Of a stretch of 64,000 nt of DNA, positions 48,724 to 56,363 are shown in pieces. Source of the stretch: Sphingomonas sp. UV9 (lineage in GTDB: Bacteria; Pseudomonadota; Alphaproteobacteria; Sphingomonadales; Sphingomonadaceae). The stretch is from the NCBI RefSeq assembly GCF_004101245.1, contig NZ_SCIN01000004.1, forward strand, positions 1-64,000, given 5' to 3'. The notes under the pieces were generated by a model. The model was not told the origin of the DNA and made no database searches. It saw only the letters and a program-made list of their open reading frames with translations. The stretch's first letter is position 1. Each line of letters starts with the position of its first letter. A program made the translations under genes and the position numbers.

Positions 48724-49011
48724 ATGCAGACCGAACGCGTAACCTTTTTGACCTCTCCCGATCACAAGGCGGCGCTCGATGCCTTCGCCGCGAGCAACGG
48801 CAAGTCCGTCGGTCACGTCCTGCGCGCGGCGTCGACCCGGTACCTCGTCGAAGGCGAAGCGGACGAGGAGGCGGCGCTGGCGTTGCTCGTCCGCGAAGTC
48901 GAGGCGGCCGTTCCCTTGATGCGCGCCGATATCCGCGACACGATCGCCTCGATCCAGCGTGCCAACGACGCGGTCGACGCGGTCCTTGCCGGCGAAGGGC
49001 CGCGTGCATGA
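48724..49011 (+). CDS. ribbon-helix-helix-like protein
   Basis: The 95-residue protein starts with a strand-helix-helix pattern like RHH DNA-binding folds: ERVTFLTS, then PDHKAALDAFAASNG, then SVGHVLRAASTRYLV. An acidic helical C-terminal half (VREVEAAVPLMRADIRDTIA) follows. A perfect palindrome overlaps its promoter. Its stop overlaps the next gene by ATGA, which in turn overlaps methylmalonyl-CoA epimerase. It could regulate the downstream methylmalonyl genes, or be a partner of the coiled-coil protein. No named family. Confidence 0.65.
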   Translation: MQTERVTFLTSPDHKAALDAFAASNGKSVGHVLRAASTRYLVEGEADEEAALALLVREVEAAVPLMRADIRDTIASIQRANDAVDAVLAGEGPRA

Positions 49012-49229
49012 GCGTCGTCGGCGATGCGTTGAAGGCGATGCGCACCGTCCTGCTCATGCAGGAGGATCTGCGGATGATGAAGGACGCCGCGAATGCGCAG
49101 AGCGATCGGCTCGCGCGGCTGGCCGAAGCGCATGGCGCGCTGCGCGACCGTGTCAGCCGACTCGAGGGAATCATCGAAGGCGCCGCGATGGCGCGCCGCA
49201 TGCCTGACCAGCCGAGGATCGAAGGATGA
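49008..49229 (+). CDS. small coiled-coil protein
   Basis: The 73-residue protein is nearly all helix with heptads (MKDAANAQSDRLARLAEAHG, then LRDRVSRLEGIIEGAAM). It overlaps the RHH-like gene and mce by ATGA on both sides, so three genes are translationally coupled. A small oligomeric coiled-coil beside an RHH-like protein suggests a paired regulator or co-effector; function unknown. Confidence 0.7.
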   Translation: MSVVGDALKAMRTVLLMQEDLRMMKDAANAQSDRLARLAEAHGALRDRVSRLEGIIEGAAMARRMPDQPRIEG

Positions 49230-49651
49230 CTGTCACTTTGGGCCGCCTCAACCATGTCGGGGTCGCGACGCCGTCGATCGCGAAATCGATCGAAACGTAT
49301 CGCACGCTGCTCGGCGCGACCGCGATCGGCGAGCCGTTCGATCTCCCCGCGCAGGGCGTCAAAGTGTGCTTCATTGATGCCCCAAACACGCAGATCGAGT
49401 TGATCGAGCCGTATGACGAGAGTTCGCCGATCGCGGGGTTCCTGCGCAAGAACCCGGCGGGCGGGCAACATCATGTCTGTTTCGAGGTGGCGGATATCGG
49501 CGTCGCGGTTGCGGACCTGAAGGCCAAGGGCGCGACCGTGTTGGGTGAACCGCGCATCGGCGCGCACGGCACGCCGATCGTGTTCGTCCACCCGAAGGAT
49601 TTTGGCGGCATGCTGGTCGAACTCATGGAAACACCGAAGGGCGCGCATTGA
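49226..49651 (+). CDS. mce: methylmalonyl-CoA epimerase
   Basis: The 141-residue glyoxalase/VOC-fold protein has RLNHVGVATPSI (first His ligand), IELIEPYDE (Glu ligand), GGQHHVCFEVADI (His ligand) and GMLVELMETP (C-terminal Glu ligand). It interconverts (S)- and (R)-methylmalonyl-CoA between PccAB and the mutase. Position in the module supports the call. Confidence 0.95.
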   Translation: MTVTLGRLNHVGVATPSIAKSIETYRTLLGATAIGEPFDLPAQGVKVCFIDAPNTQIELIEPYDESSPIAGFLRKNPAGGQHHVCFEVADIGVAVADLKAKGATVLGEPRIGAHGTPIVFVHPKDFGGMLVELMETPKGAH

Positions 49652-50430
49652 TGGCCGAGCATATCCTGAGCGAACGGCGCGGCGACGTGCTGGTGCTGAC
49701 GCTGAACCGTCCCGATCGGCTGAACGCGGCGCCCCCGGCGATGTTCGAGGAACTGGCCGCGGCGCTCGCCAATCTCGACGGCGCACGGGCGGTGCTGATC
49801 GCAGGCGCGGGGCGTGCCTTTTGTTCGGGCGCCGATGTTGGCGGCGGCGCGCTGGGCTCGGACAATCCGGGTGAGGCGACCTATGCCGCGCTGACGGGCA
49901 GCTATAATCCGACGATGGCGGCGCTTGCCGATCTGTCGGTGCCGGTGGTCAGCGCGGTGCGCGGGCCGGCGGCGGGCATTGGCTGCAGCCTCGCGCTCGC
50001 CGCTGATTTCTGCGTCGCGAGCGACACCGCGTATTTCCTTCAGGCGTTCGTCAATATCGGGCTTGTGCCGGACGGCGGCGCGTCGTGGATGCTGCCCCGC
50101 CTGATCGGCCGCGCGCGGGCGACGGAAATGATGATGCTCGGCGAGCGCGTGCCCGCGGCGAAGGCACTCGACTGGGGCATGGTGCATAAGGTGGTCGCGG
50201 ACGACGCGCTCGACGGCGAAGCGTTCGCGCTGGCCGAGCGGCTGGCGGCGATGCCGACGGTCGCGCTGGGGCTGATGCGACGGGCGATCACCGCCGCGTA
50301 TGAGAGCGATTATGCGACCGCGATGGAGGCCGAAGCGGTCAACCAGCGTGCTGCGCGCGGGTCGGCGGATTCGATGGAGGGCGGCCTCGCGTTCCTGACG
50401 AAGCGTAAGCCGGTGTTCACGGGCAAATGA
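49651..50430 (+). CDS. enoyl-CoA hydratase/isomerase family protein
   Basis: The 259-residue crotonase-fold protein has the oxyanion-hole motif GRAFCSGADV and RGPAAGIGCSLALAADFCVA, and the trimer-helix C-terminus. It is most similar in layout to PaaG-type hydratases. In this operon it may act on an odd-chain or branched acyl-CoA feeding propionyl-CoA. The start ATG shares its first base with the last base of the mce stop (TGATG). A class A palindrome follows the stop. Confidence 0.92.
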   Translation: MAEHILSERRGDVLVLTLNRPDRLNAAPPAMFEELAAALANLDGARAVLIAGAGRAFCSGADVGGGALGSDNPGEATYAALTGSYNPTMAALADLSVPVVSAVRGPAAGIGCSLALAADFCVASDTAYFLQAFVNIGLVPDGGASWMLPRLIGRARATEMMMLGERVPAAKALDWGMVHKVVADDALDGEAFALAERLAAMPTVALGLMRRAITAAYESDYATAMEAEAVNQRAARGSADSMEGGLAFLTKRKPVFTGK

Positions 50431-50445
50431 TGCCCGCCCACGCCA

Positions 50446-50550
50446 CCACCCCGGCGAAGGCCGGGGCCCAATTGGGCAACGGCCCATTGGTTGGTGCTGC
50501 GTTCAATCACTGTGACCTTTCCCTTTGGGCCCCGGCCTCCGCCGGGGTGG
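50446..50550. repeat. palindromic intergenic element, class A copy 3
   Basis: A full class A element fills the gap between the crotonase stop and the scpA start, ending 10 nt before the scpA ATG. It therefore also replaces the normal ribosome-binding region, and no Shine-Dalgarno is seen for scpA. Its hairpin could lower or uncouple expression of the mutase from the upstream genes. Confidence 0.92.
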
Positions 50551-50560
50551 TGTTTCAAGC

Positions 50561-52705
50561 ATGACCGACAAGCCGAACCCAACCCTCGCCGACTGGCAGG
50601 CGCTCGCCGCCAAGGAAGTCAAAGGCGCCGACCTCACCTGGCCGACCCCCGAGGGCATCGACGTCAAGCCGCTCTACACCGCGGACGACGTCACCGCCGA
50701 CCCCGGCCTGCCCGGTTTCGCGCCGTTCACGCGCGGCGTCCGCGCGTCGATGTACGCCGGTCGCCCCTGGACGATCCGCCAGTACGCCGGCTTCTCGACC
50801 GCGGAGGCGTCCAACGCCTTTTACCGCCGCAACCTCGCCGCGGGGCAGAAGGGCCTCTCGGTCGCGTTCGATCTCGCCACGCACCGCGGCTACGACAGCG
50901 ATCATCCGCGCGTCACCGGCGACGTCGGCAAGGCAGGCGTCGCGATCGATTCGGTCGAGGACATGAAGATCCTGTTCGACGGCATCCCGCTCGACAAGAT
51001 GTCGGTCAGCATGACGATGAACGGCGCGGTGATCCCGATCCTCGCCTTCTTCATCGTCGCCGGCGAGGAGCAGGGCGTGCCGCGCGCACTGCTCGATGGG
51101 ACCATCCAGAACGACATCCTCAAGGAGTTCATGGTCCGCAACACCTACATTTACCCGCCCGAGCCGAGCATGCGGATCATCTCGGACATCTTCGGCTACA
51201 CGTCGCGCGAGATGCCCAAGTTCAACAGCATCTCGATCAGCGGCTATCACATGCAGGAAGCGGGGGCGACGCAGCTCCACGAGCTCGCCTTCACGATCGC
51301 CGACGGCATGGAATATGTGAAATACGGCGTGGCGTCGGGGCTCGACATCGACAAGTTCGCCGGGCGCCTGTCGTTCTTCTTCGCGATCGGCATGAACTTC
51401 TTCATGGAGATCGCCAAGCTGCGCGCCGCGCGCGTCCTCTGGCACCGCGCGATGACGCAGCTCGGCGCGCAGGACGAACGCTCGAAGATGCTGCGCACGC
51501 ACTGCCAAACGTCTGGCGTGTCGCTCACCGAGCAGGACCCATACAACAACGTCATGCGCACCACGATCGAGGCGATGGCGGCGATGCTGGGGGGCACGCA
51601 GTCGCTCCACACCAACGCGCTCGACGAGGCGATCGCGCTGCCGACCGACTTTTCCGCCCGGATCGCGCGCAACACGCAGATCGTGCTCCAGGAAGAGACG
51701 GGGATGACCAAGGTCGTCGATCCGCTCGGCGGCAGCTATTATATCGAGAGCCTGACGCAGAGCCTGGTCGACGGCGCCTGGACGCTGATCGAGCGGATCC
51801 AGGCCGAGGGTGGGATGGCCAAGGCGGTCGCCGCGGGCTGGCCCAAGGCGATGATCGAGGAAGCCGCCGCGGGGCGCCAGGCGCGCGTCGATCGCGGCGA
51901 GGACGTCATCGTCGGCGTCAACAAGTACAAGCTCGCCGAACAGGACGCGATCGAGATTCTGGACGTGGACAATGTCGCGGTCCGCGCCGGCCAGATCGAA
52001 CGGATCGCGCGGGTCAAGGCGACGCGCGACGAGGCGGAATGCTGCGCGACGCTCGACGCGTTGCGAGAAGGCGCAAAAGGCTCCGAAAACCTCCTCGCGC
52101 TCGCCGTCGACTGCGCGCGCGCGCGCGCCACGCTCGGCGAAATCTCGTCGGCGATGGAGGATGTGTTCGGCCGCTACGGCACGCAGCCGACCCCCGTCTC
52201 CGGCATCTACGGCGGCGCCTACGAGGATGACGCACGCTGGACCCGCCTCACAGACGGCGTCGAGGCGACCGAGCGCCGGATGGGTCGCAAGCCGCGCATG
52301 CTCGTCGCCAAGATGGGGCAGGACGGGCATGACCGCGGCGCCAATCTCGTCTCGTCGATGTTCGGCGACCTGGGCTTCGAGATCGTCCCTGGCCCGCTGT
52401 TCCAGACCCCCGCCGAAGCCGCCGCGCTCGCGCTGGAGAAGGACGTCGATATCGTCGGCGCCTCCAGCCTCGCGGCCGGGCACAAGACACTGATCCCCGA
52501 GCTGATCGGCTATCTCCGCGAGGCTGGCCGCGCCGATATCAAGGTGATCGCGGGTGGCGTTATCCCCGCACAGGACTATCAGGCGCTGCGCGACGCCGGG
52601 GTGCAGGCGATCTTCGGCCCCGGCACCAACCTGATCCAGGCCGCCGAGGACGTGTTGAAGCTCCTCGGCCACAACATGGCCCCGCAAGAGGAAGCCGCTG
52701 AATGA
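50561..52705 (+). CDS. scpA: methylmalonyl-CoA mutase, large (single-chain) form
   Basis: The 714-residue protein has the TIM-barrel substrate domain ([55 protein letters not shown]) and a C-terminal B12-binding domain with [14 protein letters not shown] (DxHxxG, the His that ligates cobalt) and SSLAAGH. It converts (R)-methylmalonyl-CoA to succinyl-CoA using adenosylcobalamin. Both domains on one chain is the homodimeric form. No scpB or MeaB chaperone is nearby. Its TGA overlaps bioB. Confidence 0.97.
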   Translation: MTDKPNPTLADWQALAAKEVKGADLTWPTPEGIDVKPLYTADDVTADPGLPGFAPFTRGVRASMYAGRPWTIRQYAGFSTAEASNAFYRRNLAAGQKGLSVAFDLATHRGYDSDHPRVTGDVGKAGVAIDSVEDMKILFDGIPLDKMSVSMTMNGAVIPILAFFIVAGEEQGVPRALLDGTIQNDILKEFMVRNTYIYPPEPSMRIISDIFGYTSREMPKFNSISISGYHMQEAGATQLHELAFTIADGMEYVKYGVASGLDIDKFAGRLSFFFAIGMNFFMEIAKLRAARVLWHRAMTQLGAQDERSKMLRTHCQTSGVSLTEQDPYNNVMRTTIEAMAAMLGGTQSLHTNALDEAIALPTDFSARIARNTQIVLQEETGMTKVVDPLGGSYYIESLTQSLVDGAWTLIERIQAEGGMAKAVAAGWPKAMIEEAAAGRQARVDRGEDVIVGVNKYKLAEQDAIEILDVDNVAVRAGQIERIARVKATRDEAECCATLDALREGAKGSENLLALAVDCARARATLGEISSAMEDVFGRYGTQPTPVSGIYGGAYEDDARWTRLTDGVEATERRMGRKPRMLVAKMGQDGHDRGANLVSSMFGDLGFEIVPGPLFQTPAEAAALALEKDVDIVGASSLAAGHKTLIPELIGYLREAGRADIKVIAGGVIPAQDYQALRDAGVQAIFGPGTNLIQAAEDVLKLLGHNMAPQEEAAE

Positions 52706-53814
52706 CGATTATGGACCACGCCCTTGCGCGCCCGAACACGACCCCCCGCCCGTTCGCTTCGAGCGAAGTCGAGAAGGCGGCCACGACCACGAACCAGGGT
52801 TTCTCGACTGCGCTCGAAACGAACGGCATGCGCACCGACTGGACCCGCGCGGAAATCGCGACCCTGTTCGACCTCCCGTTCGACGACCTCATGTACCGCG
52901 CGCAGACCGTCCACCGCGCGCACCACGCGGTCAGCGAAGTCCAGCTCTGCACGCTGCTGTCGATCAAGACCGGCGGTTGCCCCGAGGATTGCGGCTATTG
53001 CTCGCAGTCGGCCAGCGCCGACACGCAGCTGAAGGCCGAAAAGCTGATGGACGTCGACGCGGTCCTCGCCTCCGCCGCCGAAGCCAAGGCCGCAGGCTCG
53101 CAGCGTTTCTGCATGGGCGCCGCCTGGCGCAACCCCAAGCCGCGCGACATGCCGAAGGTCGTCGCCATGGTCGAGGGCGTCCGCGCGATGGGTCTCGAGA
53201 CGTGCATGACGCTCGGCATGCTCGACGCGGACCAGGCGAAGCAGCTCGCCGACGCCGGCCTCGATTACTACAACCACAACATCGACACCTCGCCTGAGAA
53301 TTACGGCAACGTCATCACCACGCGCACCTTCGGCGACCGGCTGGAGACGCTGGCGAACGTCCGCGACGCCGGGATTTCGGTGTGCTGCGGCGGGATCGTC
53401 GGGATGGGCGAGACGCGCGCCGACCGCGTCGGCTTCGTCCACGCGCTCGCCACGCTGCCGCGGCATCCGGAGAGCGTGCCGGTCAACGCGCTGGTCCCGG
53501 TCAAGGGCACCGTGCTCGGGAACATGCTCGCCGACACGCCGCTCGCCAAGATCGACGATATCGAGTTCGTGCGGACCGTCGCGGTCGCGCGGATCACGAT
53601 GCCGCTGAGCATGGTGCGCCTGTCCGCGGGCCGCGAGAGCATGTCGGAAGCCACGCAGGCGCTGTGTTTCATGGCGGGCGCGAACTCGATCTTCACCGGC
53701 GACACGCTGCTGACGACGGGGAATGCCGGCGACAGCGCCGATGCGGCGTTGCTGGCGAAGCTCGGGATTAAGCCGATGCTTGGCGAAGAACCGATGCGGG
53801 CGGCGGCGGAGTAA
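52702..53814 (+). CDS. bioB: biotin synthase
   Basis: The 370-residue radical-SAM enzyme has the 4Fe-4S motif CPEDCGYC (Cys93/97/100) and the 2Fe-2S site cysteines ([16 protein letters not shown] region, then CMTLGML, and [10 protein letters not shown]), with [11 protein letters not shown] and [15 protein letters not shown]. It inserts sulfur into dethiobiotin. It makes the cofactor of PccA and is overlap-coupled to scpA, so biotin supply is co-regulated with propionate use; other bio genes are absent. The N-terminus carries about 40 extra residues before the usual start, and Met43 is an alternative start. Confidence 0.96.
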   Translation: MTIMDHALARPNTTPRPFASSEVEKAATTTNQGFSTALETNGMRTDWTRAEIATLFDLPFDDLMYRAQTVHRAHHAVSEVQLCTLLSIKTGGCPEDCGYCSQSASADTQLKAEKLMDVDAVLASAAEAKAAGSQRFCMGAAWRNPKPRDMPKVVAMVEGVRAMGLETCMTLGMLDADQAKQLADAGLDYYNHNIDTSPENYGNVITTRTFGDRLETLANVRDAGISVCCGGIVGMGETRADRVGFVHALATLPRHPESVPVNALVPVKGTVLGNMLADTPLAKIDDIEFVRTVAVARITMPLSMVRLSAGRESMSEATQALCFMAGANSIFTGDTLLTTGNAGDSADAALLAKLGIKPMLGEEPMRAAAE

Positions 53815-53824
53815 AGACTTAGCT

Positions 53825-53932
53825 CCCCTCCCGTAAACGGGAGGGGTTGGGGGGTGGGCTCGCGCTCACCGCAGACGATACCGTAGCAGGAGGCCGGGCG
53901 CCCACCCCGACCCCTCCCGCCAGCGGGAGGGG
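53825..53932. repeat. palindromic intergenic element, class C
   Basis: CCCCTCCCG-TAAA-CGGGAGGGG and CCTCCCG-CCA-GCGGGAGG are two tight hairpins at the ends of a larger inverted repeat (GGGGTTGGGGGGTGGGC against GCCCACCCCGACCCC). It fills the bioB-pccA gap and ends 8 nt before the pccA GTG; the final GGGAGGGGAG may double as the Shine-Dalgarno. Confidence 0.88.
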
Positions 53933-53940
53933 AGAAGAGC

Positions 53941-55998
53941 GTGTTCAAGAAAATCCTGGTCGCCAATCGGGGCGAGATCGCCTGCCGCGTCATGCGGACC
54001 GCCAAGGCGATGGGCATCAAGACCGTCGCGGTCTATTCCGACGCCGACGCCCGCGCGCCGCATGTCCTGATGGCCGACGAGTCCGTCCGCCTCGGGCCGG
54101 CACCCGCCGCCGAGAGCTATCTCAAGGCCGAACTGATCCTGCTCGCCGCCAAGGAAACCGGGGCCGACTGTATCCACCCCGGCTACGGCTTCCTCTCCGA
54201 ACGCGAGAGTTTCGCGCTGGCGTGCGCGGAGGCCGGGATCGCCTTTGTCGGTCCGCCACCCAACGCCATCGCCGCGATGGGCGACAAGATCGAATCGAAG
54301 AAGCTCGCCAAGGCCGCCGGCGTCAATGTCGTGCCGGGCTATCTGGGTGAGATCGACAGCACCGATCACGCGGTCGAGATCGCCGGCGGGATCGGCTATC
54401 CGGTGATGATGAAGGCGTCGGCGGGCGGCGGCGGCAAGGGCATGCGGCTCGCCTATAGCGAACAGGACGTCCGCGAAGGTTTCGAGGCGACCAAGCGCGA
54501 AGGGCTCGCGTCGTTCGGCGACGACCGCGTGTTCATCGAGAAGTTCATCGAGAGCCCGCGCCACATCGAGATCCAGCTGATCGGCGACCAGCACGGCAAC
54601 ATTGTCTACCTCAACGAGCGCGAATGCTCGATTCAGCGGCGTCACCAGAAGGTCGTCGAGGAGGCACCGTCGCCGTTCGTGACGCCCAAGATGCGCAAGG
54701 CCATGGGCGAGCAGGCGGTCGCACTGGCGCAGGCGGTTGGGTATTATTCGGCGGGCACGGTCGAGCTGATCGTGTCGGGGGCGGACACGACGGGCGAGGG
54801 GTTCTACTTCCTCGAGATGAACACGAGGCTTCAGGTCGAGCATCCGGTGACCGAGGAGATCACCGGGCTCGATCTGGTCGAACTGATGATCCGCGTCGCA
54901 GCCGGCGAGCCGCTCGGGATCGGGCAGGACGAGGTGAAGCTCGAGGGCTGGTCGATCGAGAACCGCGTGTATGCGGAGGACCCGTATCGCGGGTTCCTGC
55001 CGAGCATCGGTCGGTTGGTGCGGTATAATCCGCCACTCCCGAGTGCTCCTGCACAGGCAGGAGCCCAGGGTTCCGAACGCAACACCCGTGACCCCGGGTT
55101 CCTGCCTGCGCAGGAACACGGTGTTCGCGTCCGCGTCGACGACGGCGTGCGTGAGGGCGGCGAGGTCAGCATGTTCTACGACCCGATGATCGCGAAACTC
55201 ATCACCTGGGCGCCCACCCGCGACGGCGCGATCGCCGCACAGATCGCCGCGCTCGACGCGTTCGAGCTGGAGGGGCCCGGCAACAACATCGATTTCCTCT
55301 CGGCAATCATGCAGCACCCGCGCTTCCAGTCGGGCGCGCTGACCACCGGGTTCATCGCCGAGGAATATCCCGACGGCTTCCACGGCGCCCCCGCCGACGC
55401 CGAACTGCTGCGGACGCTCGCCGCCGTAGCCGCCTTCGCCGCCACCGCGGAGGCCGACCGCGCGCGCCGCGTCGACGGCCAGCTCGGCAAGCGCCTGCGC
55501 CCGCCCGCCGACTGGTCGGTGACGATCGACGGGATCGACCACGCGGTCACCGTCTCGACCGACGGCATCGCGGTCGACGGCGAGGAGCTCGATCTGTCGC
55601 TCGAATACACGCCGGGCGACCGGATGGTGACGGTCGAGGGCGCCGAGGACCTGACCGTCCGCATCGCCAAGGCCCGCGCCGGCTTCAAGCTCACAGCGCG
55701 AGGCGCGAGCCACGTCGTGCGCGTCCTTCCCGCCCGCGTCGCGCCCTACACCGCGCACATGATCGAAAAGATCGCGCCCGATCTGTCGAAATTCCTGATC
55801 TGCCCGATGCCGGGTCTGCTCGTGCGGCTCGACGTCGCGGCGGGCGACAAGGTCGAGGCGGGGCAGCCGCTGGCGGTGGTCGAGGCGATGAAGATGGAGA
55901 ACATCCTGCGCGCCGAAAAGACCGGCACGGTGAAGTCGGTCGCGGCGAAGACAGGGGACAGCCTGGCGGTGGATCAGGTGATCCTAGAGCTCGACTAG
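53941..55998 (+). CDS. pccA: propionyl-CoA carboxylase alpha (biotin) subunit
   Basis: The 685-residue protein has a biotin carboxylase N-domain (KKILVANRGEIACRVMRTAK), ATP-grasp (ASAGGGGKGM), RLQVEHPVTEEITGLDLVE, the PCC BT domain (about 430-600) and a biotinyl domain with EAMKMEN (Lys651). It carboxylates biotin for PccB. Residues about 368-393 (SAPAQAGAQGSERN...AQEHG) have no place in the family: they are encoded by a palindromic element inserted in frame (separate entry) just after the conserved LPSIGRLVRY. GTG start with GGGAGGGGAG upstream. Confidence 0.95.
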   Translation: MFKKILVANRGEIACRVMRTAKAMGIKTVAVYSDADARAPHVLMADESVRLGPAPAAESYLKAELILLAAKETGADCIHPGYGFLSERESFALACAEAGIAFVGPPPNAIAAMGDKIESKKLAKAAGVNVVPGYLGEIDSTDHAVEIAGGIGYPVMMKASAGGGGKGMRLAYSEQDVREGFEATKREGLASFGDDRVFIEKFIESPRHIEIQLIGDQHGNIVYLNERECSIQRRHQKVVEEAPSPFVTPKMRKAMGEQAVALAQAVGYYSAGTVELIVSGADTTGEGFYFLEMNTRLQVEHPVTEEITGLDLVELMIRVAAGEPLGIGQDEVKLEGWSIENRVYAEDPYRGFLPSIGRLVRYNPPLPSAPAQAGAQGSERNTRDPGFLPAQEHGVRVRVDDGVREGGEVSMFYDPMIAKLITWAPTRDGAIAAQIAALDAFELEGPGNNIDFLSAIMQHPRFQSGALTTGFIAEEYPDGFHGAPADAELLRTLAAVAAFAATAEADRARRVDGQLGKRLRPPADWSVTIDGIDHAVTVSTDGIAVDGEELDLSLEYTPGDRMVTVEGAEDLTVRIAKARAGFKLTARGASHVVRVLPARVAPYTAHMIEKIAPDLSKFLICPMPGLLVRLDVAAGDKVEAGQPLAVVEAMKMENILRAEKTGTVKSVAAKTGDSLAVDQVILELD
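55043..55119. repeat. palindromic element inside pccA coding sequence
   Basis: Left arm 55043-55070 (GTGCTCCTGCACAGGCAGGA...) and right arm 55092-55119 are inverted repeats matching at 24 of 28 bases, with a 21-base centre. It reads in frame and adds about 26 Gln/Ala/Gly-rich residues to PccA. Similar CTCCTGC...GCAGGAG palindromes occur between genes in sphingomonads (from memory, unchecked). Confidence 0.85.
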
Positions 55999-56020
55999 AT
56001 CCGGCCAATTTACTCCCGTC

Positions 56021-56107
56021 ATGCCGGACTCGTTCCGGCATCCACTGTTCCGCACAATCGAGCGATCTGAATGCGCGGACCGGTGGGCCCCGGCCTCCGC
56101 CGGGGTG
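56021..56107. repeat. hairpin and half class A element after pccA
   Basis: ATGCCGGA-CTCGT-TCCGGCAT (56021-56041) is a perfect 8-bp hairpin about 20 nt past the pccA stop, a likely transcript end. 56084-56107 carries one class A arm (GGGCCCCGGCCTCCGCCGGGG). Confidence 0.75.
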
Positions 56108-56193
56108 ACGGAGTGGGGGGTGGGTCACGGAGCGTCTGCGCTGATTGAGGAGGGTAGCCGAAAGACACCGCAGCGTATCGTTCGCTCCTGAAG

Positions 56194-56299
56194 CACCTCC
56201 CCGGCGGAGGCCGGGGTCCAGTTGGGGGACGTCGCAAACTGAGGGCAGCACCTCGTTATTGCCACCTTTCCACTTGGGCCCCGGCCTTCGCCGGGGTGG
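56194..56299. repeat. palindromic intergenic element, class A copy 4
   Basis: Arms CACCTCCCCGGCGGAGGCC... and ...GGCCTTCGCCGGGGTGG flank a centre that again holds the GGAC/GTCGCA and TTGCC blocks, with CCAGTTGG in place of CCAATTGG. It lies in the pccA-mechanosensitive-channel gap, 64 bp before the channel start. Confidence 0.9.
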
Positions 56300-56363
56300 G
56301 GTAAGTGGGTCGCGCGACACCGCCCCCTCCCGTTTACCCGTCCGACGCTGTAAAGCCGCCCGC

